From an uncultured Bacteroidota bacterium (GTDB lineage: Bacteria > Bacteroidota > Bacteroidia > Flavobacteriales > Flavobacteriaceae), in contig CAILTC010000480.1 of assembly GCA_903837025.1 (NCBI GenBank), positions 1-14,348 on the forward strand: a DNA stretch of 14,348 bases, in the 5' to 3' direction. The translations under genes were made by a program, and so were the position numbers. Every line of letters starts with the position of its first letter. Positions within the stretch are counted from its first letter, which is position 1. Shown piece by piece: positions 1-5,867 of the stretch. The notes under the pieces are model-generated. The model had not been told where the DNA came from, ran no database searches, and worked only from the letters and a program-made list of their open reading frames with translations.

Positions 1-84
1 TTAAAGTTAATTTATTCATTAAAAAATCAAATATAGTTATTAGTGGAAAATAACTTTCCTAAATTTACAAAAAATTTAAAAATC

Positions 85-984
85 ATGTCTAAAATAACAA
101 TAAAAGAAACACAAAACCCAAGTATCTTAAAATTTGAATTTGATGATTTCATCACTAAAAATGAAAGTTTCGAATTTAAAAATATTGATGAGGCCAAGGA
201 TTCACCCCTTGCCCAACAACTTTTCTATTTGCCTTTTGTAAAAACAGTTTACATCTCAGGAAATTTCATTGCAATTGAAAAATTCAGTATTGTAGAATGG
301 AACGACGTAAAAGATGCGGTAGCTGAACAAATAGAAGCATTTGTAGCAAATGGAGGAATAATTATTACCCCTCAAGAAAACAAAACCCAAAAACAACCTA
401 TAACTGTTTATGGGGAATCGACTCCAAATCCTTCTGCATTAAAATTTGTTGTAAGTAGAATGTTAACTAAAAACGCTGTTGAATTTAAAAATATTGATGA
501 AACAGCTGCTTCTCCACTAGCAAAAGAACTATTTAAATTTTCATACGTAAAAGAAGTCTTTATGGATGAAAATTATATTTCTGTAACCAAATACGAAATT
601 AATAATTGGGAAGAAATCACATTAGAATTAAGAAGTTTCATTAAACAATATATCGAAAACGGTGGAATTGTTTTAGACGAAAGTTTACTTGTAGCTCATG
701 CGGAACAAGAAAAAAACAAAACTCAAAATTTCGATAATTTAGATGTGACCTCACAACAAATCATCAATATATTAGAAGAATATGTAAAACCTGCCGTACA
801 AGCTGACGGTGGTAATATTGCTTTTGAATCTTATAATGAAACTGACAAAACCGTAAAAGTAATCCTCCAAGGGGCTTGCAGCGGATGCCCTTCATCTACT
901 TTTACACTGAAAAGCGGTATTGAAAACATGCTGAAAAGCATGCTGAATGACGAAGCTATCAAGGTCGAAGCGGTAAATGCATAA
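85..984 (+). CDS. NifU/Nfu-type Fe-S cluster scaffold/carrier with duplicated N-terminal domain
   Basis: Probable Fe-S cluster carrier that passes clusters to apoproteins in the cytoplasm. The 299-residue protein has two consecutive Nfu N-terminal-type domains (about residues 1-95 and 105-199), each with an NP.(I/A)LKF motif near its start, then FKNIDE, and a GGI(I/V) end. A NifU C-terminal domain follows (about 221-299) with the cluster-binding motif CSGC at C265 and C268. I chose the ATG at 85 over the in-frame GTG at 43 because MSKITIKETQNP begins directly at the domain. Also, a weak -7-like TAAATTTA at 60-67 would place the transcript start downstream of the GTG. Ordinary Nfu proteins have one N-terminal domain; the repeat of this domain is, from memory, a Bacteroidota form. 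The next gene starts 147 bases later on the same strand. Family assignment is firm; the exact client proteins cannot be read from sequence. Confidence 0.93.
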   Translation: MSKITIKETQNPSILKFEFDDFITKNESFEFKNIDEAKDSPLAQQLFYLPFVKTVYISGNFIAIEKFSIVEWNDVKDAVAEQIEAFVANGGIIITPQENKTQKQPITVYGESTPNPSALKFVVSRMLTKNAVEFKNIDETAASPLAKELFKFSYVKEVFMDENYISVTKYEINNWEEITLELRSFIKQYIENGGIVLDESLLVAHAEQEKNKTQNFDNLDVTSQQIINILEEYVKPAVQADGGNIAFESYNETDKTVKVILQGACSGCPSSTFTLKSGIENMLKSMLNDEAIKVEAVNA

Positions 985-1099
985 TCTTTACAAACACTAT
1001 AGTCAAATATTTTTTTTTTAAGTAAAGCAAATTTATTAATAACGAACATTATTAAAGAAATTATTTACAATTTTATAAAGTAATCTTACCGAAAAAGCT

Positions 1100-1107
1100 T
1101 ACTATTG
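1100..1107 (+). promoter_or_regulatory. Candidate -7 promoter element (one mismatch)
   Basis: TACTATTG differs from the Bacteroidota consensus TAnnTTTG at one base. Its G lies 25 bases before the ATG at 1132, close to the spacing seen for better elements elsewhere in this window. The same octamer occurs 20 bases before the efflux ATPase gene. No clear -33 element is visible. If real, it would rule out the TTG at 1105 as a start. Confidence 0.35.
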
Positions 1108-1131
1108 TATAAATTTAAAAACAAAAAGACT

Positions 1132-1476
1132 ATGGGAGTTTCATCATTTTTTAAAGATCTATTAGGCAAGGCCAATATAGATGTTGATTCATTAACGAAT
1201 CAAGCAGAAGATTTAGCAACAGCTGCAATTGAAAAAGCCAAGGGAGCCGCAGCTCCACTTATGGACAAAGTTGAAGATTTTGCTGAATCGGCAAAAGAAA
1301 AAGTTAGCGAGTACGTCCCTGGTGCAAGCGACACTATTGAGAACACAATAAATTCTATAAAAGAAAAAGCTAGCGATTTTGCAGACCAAGCTAGTGACCT
1401 TGCAGAAAATGCAGTAGAAGGCGTAAAAGGTAAAATAAGTAATCTAACAGATACTACTGCTGAACCTAAAGCATAA
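1132..1476 (+). CDS. Small alanine/glutamate/lysine-rich amphipathic helical protein, function unknown
   Basis: I do not recognise a named family. The 114-residue product is almost entirely predicted helix, rich in Ala, Glu, Lys, Asp and Ser, with no cysteine, no signal peptide and no membrane segment. It carries loosely repeated segments such as EDLATAAIEKAK, EDFAESAKEKV and SDFADQASDLAENA. This pattern resembles LEA-like, apolipoprotein-like or YtxH-like stress proteins, which is analogy only. The start is the ATG at 1132 (MGVSSFFKDLLGK); the upstream TTG at 1105 overlaps a candidate -7 element and would add an unlikely lysine-rich tail. A strong hairpin terminator follows at 1510-1531. A cytoplasmic or membrane-surface role is possible, but nothing in the neighbours (Nfu, MscS) fixes it. 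Confidence 0.8.
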   Translation: MGVSSFFKDLLGKANIDVDSLTNQAEDLATAAIEKAKGAAAPLMDKVEDFAESAKEKVSEYVPGASDTIENTINSIKEKASDFADQASDLAENAVEGVKGKISNLTDTTAEPKA

Positions 1477-1489
1477 TAATAATTTACAC

Positions 1490-1497
1490 TATCTTTG
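1490..1497 (+). promoter_or_regulatory. -7 promoter element (TAnnTTTG) upstream of the mscS hairpin
   Basis: TATCTTTG followed by CA is a perfect match to the Bacteroidota -7 consensus. It sits 14 bases after the stop codon of the small helical protein gene. Transcription would begin at about 1503, directly before the perfect hairpin at 1510-1531. The distance to the mscS ATG is 52 bases, about twice that of other promoter-start pairs in the window. A -33 element is not evident. Confidence 0.6.
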
Positions 1498-1509
1498 CAA
1501 TTCAAACTT

Positions 1510-1540
1510 AACCTTCTCTTATGAGAAGGTTTTTTATTAT
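1510..1540 (+). terminator. Rho-independent terminator-like hairpin
   Basis: AACCTTCTC (1510-1518), loop TTAT (1519-1522) and GAGAAGGTT (1523-1531) form a perfect 9-base-pair stem followed by TTTTATTAT. It lies 34 bases after the stop codon of the small helical protein gene and would end that transcript. It also lies just downstream of the promoter element at 1490-1497 and 9 bases before mscS, so it could act as a leader hairpin for mscS. Confidence 0.8.
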
Positions 1541-1548
1541 AAAAAAAA

Positions 1549-2376
1549 ATGATAATCAACCCAGATTACTTAGCAAATTACGCCGAAAATTTCATAAAGA
1601 CATTAATTGAATATTCTCCAAAGTTAATATCCGCATTCGTAATTCTATTTTTCGGACTTTATTCTATTCGACTTATCAATCGAATCATTAGAAAAATTAT
1701 GATCAAAAGAGATTTAGACCCAACATTAACCAATTTCCTTTCCGACATTCTACTTTGGGTTTTGAGAGTTTTGTTATTCGTTACCGTCATAGACAAATTG
1801 GGAATAGGTACTTCTTCGTTTGTTGCCATATTAGGAGCTATGGGGCTCGCTGTAGGCTTATCACTTCAAGGTTCCCTATCTAATTTTGCAGGAGGAATGT
1901 TGATTATTGTATTCAAACCCTTTAAAGTTGGTGACACAATTGAAGCTCAAGGAATCACAGGAACGGTTAACGAAATACAGATATTTGTGACCAAAATAAT
2001 CAACAGTAACAACCAAACTATTTTTGTCCCGAATGGTTCTTTGTCGAACGGTACCATTACCAATTACTCGTTACAGGGATCAAGAAGAGCTGATTTGACA
2101 ATTTCAATTTCTTATGATACTAATATTAAAAAAGCAAAAGACATTATTACTGAAGTTTTAAACAATAACCCGAAAGTGCTTAAAACTCCAGCTGCCGAAG
2201 TTTCTGTTAAGAATTTGACAGATAGTTCGATTCAAATAGCGGTGAGACCTTGGTCAATTAATGCCGATTTTGGCAGCGTTAGTTCTGATACTTTAGAGAA
2301 TTGCAAAATAGCTTTTGATACAGCCGGAATAGTTATTCAGCCTTTTGTAAAAGAAGTTTCGAGGAATGATTTGTAG
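1549..2376 (+). CDS. mscS: MscS-family small-conductance mechanosensitive channel
   Basis: A stretch-activated inner membrane channel that releases solutes on hypo-osmotic shock. The 275-residue length fits the minimal E. coli-type MscS (286 residues). Three hydrophobic segments are visible at about 24-45, 63-82 and 88-121. The pore-lining third one carries the conserved Gly/Ala pattern GAMGLAVGLSLQGSLSN (96-112). The beta domain follows, with FKPFKVGDTI (122-131) and the family signature VPNGSLSNGTITNYS (160-174), then a mixed alpha/beta C-terminal domain ending near residue 270. The ATG at 1549 gives a short N-terminus typical of the family. The gene ends 2 bases before the convergent tsaB stop codon, with no terminator visible between them. 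Its leader contains the hairpin at 1510-1531. Confidence 0.95.
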   Translation: MIINPDYLANYAENFIKTLIEYSPKLISAFVILFFGLYSIRLINRIIRKIMIKRDLDPTLTNFLSDILLWVLRVLLFVTVIDKLGIGTSSFVAILGAMGLAVGLSLQGSLSNFAGGMLIIVFKPFKVGDTIEAQGITGTVNEIQIFVTKIINSNNQTIFVPNGSLSNGTITNYSLQGSRRADLTISISYDTNIKKAKDIITEVLNNNPKVLKTPAAEVSVKNLTDSSIQIAVRPWSINADFGSVSSDTLENCKIAFDTAGIVIQPFVKEVSRNDL

Positions 2377-2378
2377 TT

Positions 2379-3047
2379 TTATTTCTTCGAAACAGTCATC
2401 ATAAAATCTTTCAAATAATAAGGTTCAAAATAAGCGACATCTACAGTGTCGCTTTTTTTGTATTTTTCAAAACTTAAAAAACTCATTTCTTTTGCCGATG
2501 GATATTTAATTTCATCCAAGAAAATAAAGTTTTCCTTGGTCAAAACTGTTTTGCATTTTTCGGCACAGTCTCCAACAAAATATATAGTTTCCTGCAAATC
2601 ATCAAAAGAATTCTCTGTAATGATTTCGGCTTGAACGGCTCTTTTGTTTTCGTGATTTGGAGTAAAAACAGCACTATATACTTCCATTCTTCGGGCATCA
2701 AGCATGGGGATAATCAAGCAATTAGAAACTTTTGCTTGTGATGCCAAAACTTGTAAAGTATCTACCGCAATCAAAGGGATATCTAGGGCAAAACACAAAC
2801 CTTTTGCCGCAGAAACACCAATTCGTAATCCGGTATAAGAACCAGGACCCTGACTCACAGCAATTGCCGATAAATCTTGGAAAGAAATTCCGGCTTCTTT
2901 AATGATTTCTTCAATAAAAACGTGTAATCGTTCAGCGTGCGAATAGCCTTCTTCGGCAATTTCTTTACAAAGAATGGTAATTCCTTCTTTTGCAAGAGTA
3001 ACAGAACAATTTTTGGTAGCGGTCTCGATGTTGAGGATGTAAGTCAA
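2379..3047 (-). CDS. tsaB: tRNA threonylcarbamoyladenosine biosynthesis protein TsaB
   Basis: A partner of TsaD and TsaE in making t6A at position 37 of tRNAs that read ANN codons, in the cytoplasm. The 222-residue protein has the ASKHA fold N-terminus ILNIETATKNCSV (4-16), the YSHAERL segment (35-41) and the TsaB signature GPGSYTGLRIG (67-77). It is close to the usual length of about 220-230. The start codon is TTG at 3047-3045: the family N-terminus M-x-Y-I-L-x-I-E-T begins exactly there, and an in-frame stop lies three codons upstream, so no other start is possible. The gene follows the interrupted adaptor gene by 65 bases. That gap is filled with tandem repeats and contains no clear promoter element, so tsaB may depend on read-through from the efflux genes. 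Confidence 0.94.
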   Translation of the reverse strand: MTYILNIETATKNCSVTLAKEGITILCKEIAEEGYSHAERLHVFIEEIIKEAGISFQDLSAIAVSQGPGSYTGLRIGVSAAKGLCFALDIPLIAVDTLQVLASQAKVSNCLIIPMLDARRMEVYSAVFTPNHENKRAVQAEIITENSFDDLQETIYFVGDCAEKCKTVLTKENFIFLDEIKYPSAKEMSFLSFEKYKKSDTVDVAYFEPYYLKDFMMTVSKK

Positions 3048-3077
3048 TTTTAGATTTTAGATTTTAGATTTTAGATT
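3048..3077. repeat. Tandem heptamer repeat, four perfect TTTTAGA copies
   Basis: Four exact copies of TTTTAGA occupy 3048-3075, followed by TT. Read on the tsaB strand this is TCTAAAA repeated up to the base before the TTG start codon, so the array forms the whole immediate 5' leader of tsaB and replaces any normal ribosome binding region. Similar TTTAGATT-rich spacers occur in Flavobacterium genomes in my recollection; a single relic (TTTTAGATTGC) also occurs at 14088-14098. Confidence 0.85.
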
Positions 3078-3083
3078 CTGAGA

Positions 3084-3114
3084 AGTGAATACTAAAAACT
3101 GATTACTGAACACT
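3084..3114. repeat. Degenerate decamer repeat (ACTGAnTACT-like)
   Basis: AGTGAATACT (3084-3093), ACTGATTACT (3098-3107) and ACTGAACACT (3105-3114) are imperfect copies of one short unit. The last runs into the stop codon of adaptor 2 (TAG, 3115-3113). Together with the heptamer array they fill the complete spacer between adaptor 2 and tsaB. No function is apparent. Confidence 0.45.
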
Positions 3115-3940
3115 ATTTCTTCTCTGCTACTTTATCTGTAGTGACTTTATCACCCGAATTCAAATCCTTTGAAACAGTTGAATACGGACCAGTAATGACA
3201 ACATCTCCTTTTTTAAGACCTGATAAAACCTCAATATTAGTATCGTCTTGAATTCCTGTTTTTATGATGCGAATTTTTGCTTTGTTGCCCACTTTAACAA
3301 AAACACATTCTAGTTTTTTATCGCTTTTATGAGTTACTTTTTTTTCCGCAGGCGTATTAGGATCTTCTATTTTAATAGCTTTCACAGCTGTGGTGTCCGA
3401 TTTTACTACAACCGAACTTATTGGCACTGCCAAAACATTAGCTCTAGATTTGGTAACAATATCAACAGTTGCTGTCATTCCAGGTCTAAAAGGTGAATAG
3501 GCCACCGGTTTTCCTTCTAATAAATCTTGATAAGATTCTTTTAGAATTCTAATTTTAACCTTAAAATTAGTAACCTGATCGGCTGTTAAAGAAGTGCTAG
3601 CCGAGTTAGAAATACTTGTAACAATACCCTTAAATTGTTTTTTTAAATAGGCATCAACTGCAACTTTAGCTTCATCACCTACCTTTATTTTCACGATGTC
3701 ATTTTCATTCACATCGACTTCTACTTCCATATTATTCAAATTCGCTACACGAAGCAGCTCAGTTCCCGCCATTTGTTGAGTCCCTAAAACACGTTCTCCT
3801 AATTCGACATTCAACACCGAAATGGTTCCATCGGCAGGCGCATAAATTATGGTTCTTCCTAGATTGTCTTTGGCTTCATTTACTGTAGCCGTTGCGCTTT
3901 TTACATTAAAATAAGCCGATTGTTTAGCTGCTTTGGCCAC
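3113..3940 (-). CDS. C-terminal fragment of adaptor 2 (returning helix, lipoyl half, beta barrel)
   Basis: The frame reopens directly after the TAA with GTG GCC, which is a possible start codon and gives 275 residues (VAKAAKQSAYF onward). It carries the returning helix, the second lipoyl half (YAPADGTISVLNVELGERV, from about residue 33), a beta barrel region with VDVNENDIVKIKVGDEAKV, and a membrane-proximal domain (GDVVITGPY near the end). It has no signal peptide or anchor, so if made from the GTG it would stay in the cytoplasm and not function as an adaptor. The stop codon is TAG at 3115-3113. More likely it is the silent remainder of one gene. Confidence 0.5.
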   Translation of the reverse strand: MAKAAKQSAYFNVKSATATVNEAKDNLGRTIIYAPADGTISVLNVELGERVLGTQQMAGTELLRVANLNNMEVEVDVNENDIVKIKVGDEAKVAVDAYLKKQFKGIVTSISNSASTSLTADQVTNFKVKIRILKESYQDLLEGKPVAYSPFRPGMTATVDIVTKSRANVLAVPISSVVVKSDTTAVKAIKIEDPNTPAEKKVTHKSDKKLECVFVKVGNKAKIRIIKTGIQDDTNIEVLSGLKKGDVVITGPYSTVSKDLNSGDKVTTDKVAEKK

Positions 3941-4408
3941 TTAAAAAGTAGAAACAGCTTTGTCCCAATCTGATTTGGAAATAATTCCTTTTTCAAACAA
4001 GGTTTTATTCCTGTCATAATTAGATTTCGATTCATTAAACGAGGCATCTGCTTGACTTAAACCCGCTTTAGAGCCTGCTAAATTTGCAACCGTTCTATTT
4101 AATCCCGATGTATATAAATCTGGATTTATCTTTACCAATAAATCTCCTTTTTTGACTACTTGTCCTTCTTTTATAGGCAATTCGATAATTTCACCCGAAA
4201 CCATAGAAGCGATTTTTACTTGTATTTCGGGTTGAATTTTACCTGTTGCTGATACCGTTTCGACAATCGTAGTGTTGTTTACATTGGCAATTTCAATAGA
4301 TTTCCCATTATCTTTATTTCCAATAACTCCTGCTTTAGAAAGCCCTATTAATACCGCAATGATTGCAACTGCTCCGCCAATTATAAAATAAATCGTTTTT
4401 TTTGACAT
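3941..4408 (-). CDS. N-terminal fragment of adaptor 2 (anchor, half lipoyl domain, hairpin tip)
   Basis: The 155-residue product as it would be translated if the TAA is real. It keeps the N-terminal membrane anchor (7-24), the first lipoyl half with KEGQVVKKGDLLVKINP (80-96) and the outgoing coiled-coil helix. It also keeps the RxxxLxxxxxxS docking motif (R133, L137, S144). It lacks the second lipoyl half, beta barrel and membrane-proximal domain, so it should not build a functional adaptor ring by itself. It might still reach the periplasm and interfere with TolC docking, which is speculation. Start ATG at 4408, 6 bases after tolC. Confidence 0.6.
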   Translation of the reverse strand: MSKKTIYFIIGGAVAIIAVLIGLSKAGVIGNKDNGKSIEIANVNNTTIVETVSATGKIQPEIQVKIASMVSGEIIELPIKEGQVVKKGDLLVKINPDLYTSGLNRTVANLAGSKAGLSQADASFNESKSNYDRNKTLFEKGIISKSDWDKAVSTF

Positions 4409-4414
4409 AATAAA

Positions 4415-5785
4415 TTAGTTTTTGAAAATTGAAATTCCAAAATAGAATTCCAATATTTTTATTTTAAAGATGTAATCGTATTTTGTTCTCAGAACTTCCG
4501 ATTGCGCATTCGAAAGCAAGGTTTGTGCTTGATTAAAATCGAATGAATTCATCATTCCTACTGCATATTTTTCTTTGGCATAATTATAAGCTTCCTGTCT
4601 AGCTTCAAGCGCGACAAGTGATGATTCATAAGAATTTAAAGCCCCTTTAGCATCCGTAAACGCGGTAAAAACATTGCGTTGCAAATCTAAATTTTGTTGT
4701 TCTAAGGTGATTTTAGATTTCTCTAAGTTTACTTTGGAACGCTCTACATTATTTTTGGCTGAAAACCCATTAAAAATAGGAATCGACAATTGCGCTCCAA
4801 AAGATTGTCCTTTGTTTGTATCAAACTGACTTGAAAAAGAAGGAGGTGCCTGCGTCCCTATTATTTGCCCCGAGTTATTAAAAAGAGGTACATCAGCATA
4901 AGAAACACGGGTGTTAAAACTATAAAAACCGGTCAAATGGGGTTGAAAAGCTCCTTTTGCTATAGCTACATTTTTTTCGGCAATTTCTAAGTTTGTTTTA
5001 GCAATTTTCAACTCCGTTTTAGTTTCTTTTGCCTTGTCATAAATAGCAGATGGCGTTTGAGCCAAAATATTATTTTCATCTTTTGCAGAAGTTTCGTCAG
5101 TTACTTCAAAATTTTCAAAATCTTTCAATTGCAATAATTGAGATAAACTTAATTTCGAAATTAACAAGGTATTTTCAGCAGCAATAACTTTTTGATTATC
5201 TAATGCTACAGTCGCTTTTATATCCAATAAATCCCCACGAGGAACCGAACCCGCCGAAACTAGCTCTTGCGACCGAACGAACTGTTTTTTGTTGATTTCC
5301 AATTGTTCTTGTTGCACTTTTAGATTTTCTTTATTGAAAAGCACTTGCAAGAATGCATTGGCTACATTGAGCGCCACATCTTCCTGCATCTTCAATAATT
5401 GATATTTTGCGGCTATAATTGAAAGATTCGCTCTTCGAAGCGTATTTTGATTTTGCAATCCTCTATAAATATCGACACCTATACTTGCACCCGCTGATGT
5501 AAATTGCGTAGTTTGATTTCTCAAAAGTCCTGTTGTGATATCTTGGTTCAAACCAACATTCCAGGAATGTGATGCATTAGCATTGACCGAAGGAAGAAAA
5601 TTCCCCAATGCTCCCTTTTTATCAATAACTGCCGTTTGAGTATCTAACTCGGATTGTTTGATAGAAATGTTATGGTCTATAGCGTATCGAACGCACTCTT
5701 CTAATGTCCATTTTTTAGTTTGAGCCTGAAAGGACAAACTAAATAGAGCGATAAAAACGAAAGTAAAGTAATATTTTTTTTTCAT
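4415..5785 (-). CDS. TolC-family outer membrane efflux channel
   Basis: Outer membrane channel of a tripartite exporter; trimers span the outer membrane and periplasm. I place the start at the ATG at 5785, giving 456 residues. It begins a normal signal peptide (MKKK, hydrophobic 6-18, SFQAQ end), and a promoter element at 5807-5814 would put the transcript start downstream of the alternative in-frame start at 5818. The mature N-terminus has the OEP hallmark W-T-L-EECV-x-YAI-x-HN (residues 26-39). Two repeated long-helix OEP regions follow, with LL-x-IKA and FNGFSAKNNVERSKV segments. The downstream adaptor starts 6 bases after this stop codon; upstream adaptor 1 ends 82 bases before this ATG. 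It is the only outer membrane channel of the locus, so it probably serves both adaptors. Confidence 0.93.
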   Translation of the reverse strand: MKKKYYFTFVFIALFSLSFQAQTKKWTLEECVRYAIDHNISIKQSELDTQTAVIDKKGALGNFLPSVNANASHSWNVGLNQDITTGLLRNQTTQFTSAGASIGVDIYRGLQNQNTLRRANLSIIAAKYQLLKMQEDVALNVANAFLQVLFNKENLKVQQEQLEINKKQFVRSQELVSAGSVPRGDLLDIKATVALDNQKVIAAENTLLISKLSLSQLLQLKDFENFEVTDETSAKDENNILAQTPSAIYDKAKETKTELKIAKTNLEIAEKNVAIAKGAFQPHLTGFYSFNTRVSYADVPLFNNSGQIIGTQAPPSFSSQFDTNKGQSFGAQLSIPIFNGFSAKNNVERSKVNLEKSKITLEQQNLDLQRNVFTAFTDAKGALNSYESSLVALEARQEAYNYAKEKYAVGMMNSFDFNQAQTLLSNAQSEVLRTKYDYIFKIKILEFYFGISIFKN

Positions 5786-5806
5786 ATAATTGGAATGAAA
5801 GCGCAG

Positions 5807-5814
5807 CAAATATA
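5807..5814 (-). promoter_or_regulatory. -7 promoter element (TATATTTG) for tolC and adaptor 2
   Basis: On the minus strand TATATTTG followed by C is a perfect TAnnTTTG match, with its G 22 bases before the tolC ATG at 5785. This is the same spacing as for the DUF4403 lipoprotein gene. The -33 region is AT-rich without a clear TTTG. It suggests that tolC and adaptor 2 can be transcribed apart from the upstream ATPase-permease-adaptor 1 block. Confidence 0.6.
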
Positions 5815-5867
5815 CCACACAAATTTAACATTTTTTTTAAAACTGAAATTCTTTTTATAGAATATAC

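Larger units (their letters stand above)
3113..4408 (-). pseudogene. Periplasmic adaptor 2 (HlyD/MacA-type membrane fusion protein), interrupted by an in-frame TAA
   Basis: This gene would encode a 431-residue adaptor linking the inner membrane permease to the TolC-type channel. An in-frame TAA (3943-3941, codon 156) splits it. Both sides stay in the same frame, so a single substitution explains it, such as AAA, GAA or CAA to TAA. Order of parts: membrane anchor (7-24), first lipoyl half (62-94), outgoing helix, TolC-docking tip R133-xxx-L137-xxxxxx-S144, stop at 156, returning helix, second lipoyl half, beta barrel and membrane-proximal domain. No other lesion is visible, so the change is recent, or it is a sequence error. 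The start codon is 6 bases after the stop of tolC, suggesting co-transcription. The intact paralogue (5868-6983) may cover the loss. Confidence 0.85.

Noticed and set aside
43..84. GTG at 43 as the start of the Nfu protein
   Set aside because: It adds 14 residues (MENNFPKFTKNLKI) with no domain match, lies upstream of the weak -7-like element at 60-67, and the family-like N-terminus begins at the ATG at 85.
3048..3114. CRISPR-like array
   Set aside because: The repeat units are only 7 and about 10 bases and have no spacers; no cas genes are nearby.
3941..3943. Recoding (selenocysteine, pyrrolysine or programmed frameshift) at the split in adaptor 2
   Set aside because: The stop is TAA, not TGA or TAG. 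Both halves are in the same frame, so no frameshift is needed. No special downstream structure is evident.
5786..5818. Start at 5818 for the TolC-type protein
   Set aside because: It would put 11 extra residues before a normal signal peptide and overlap a perfect -7 element at 5807-5814.
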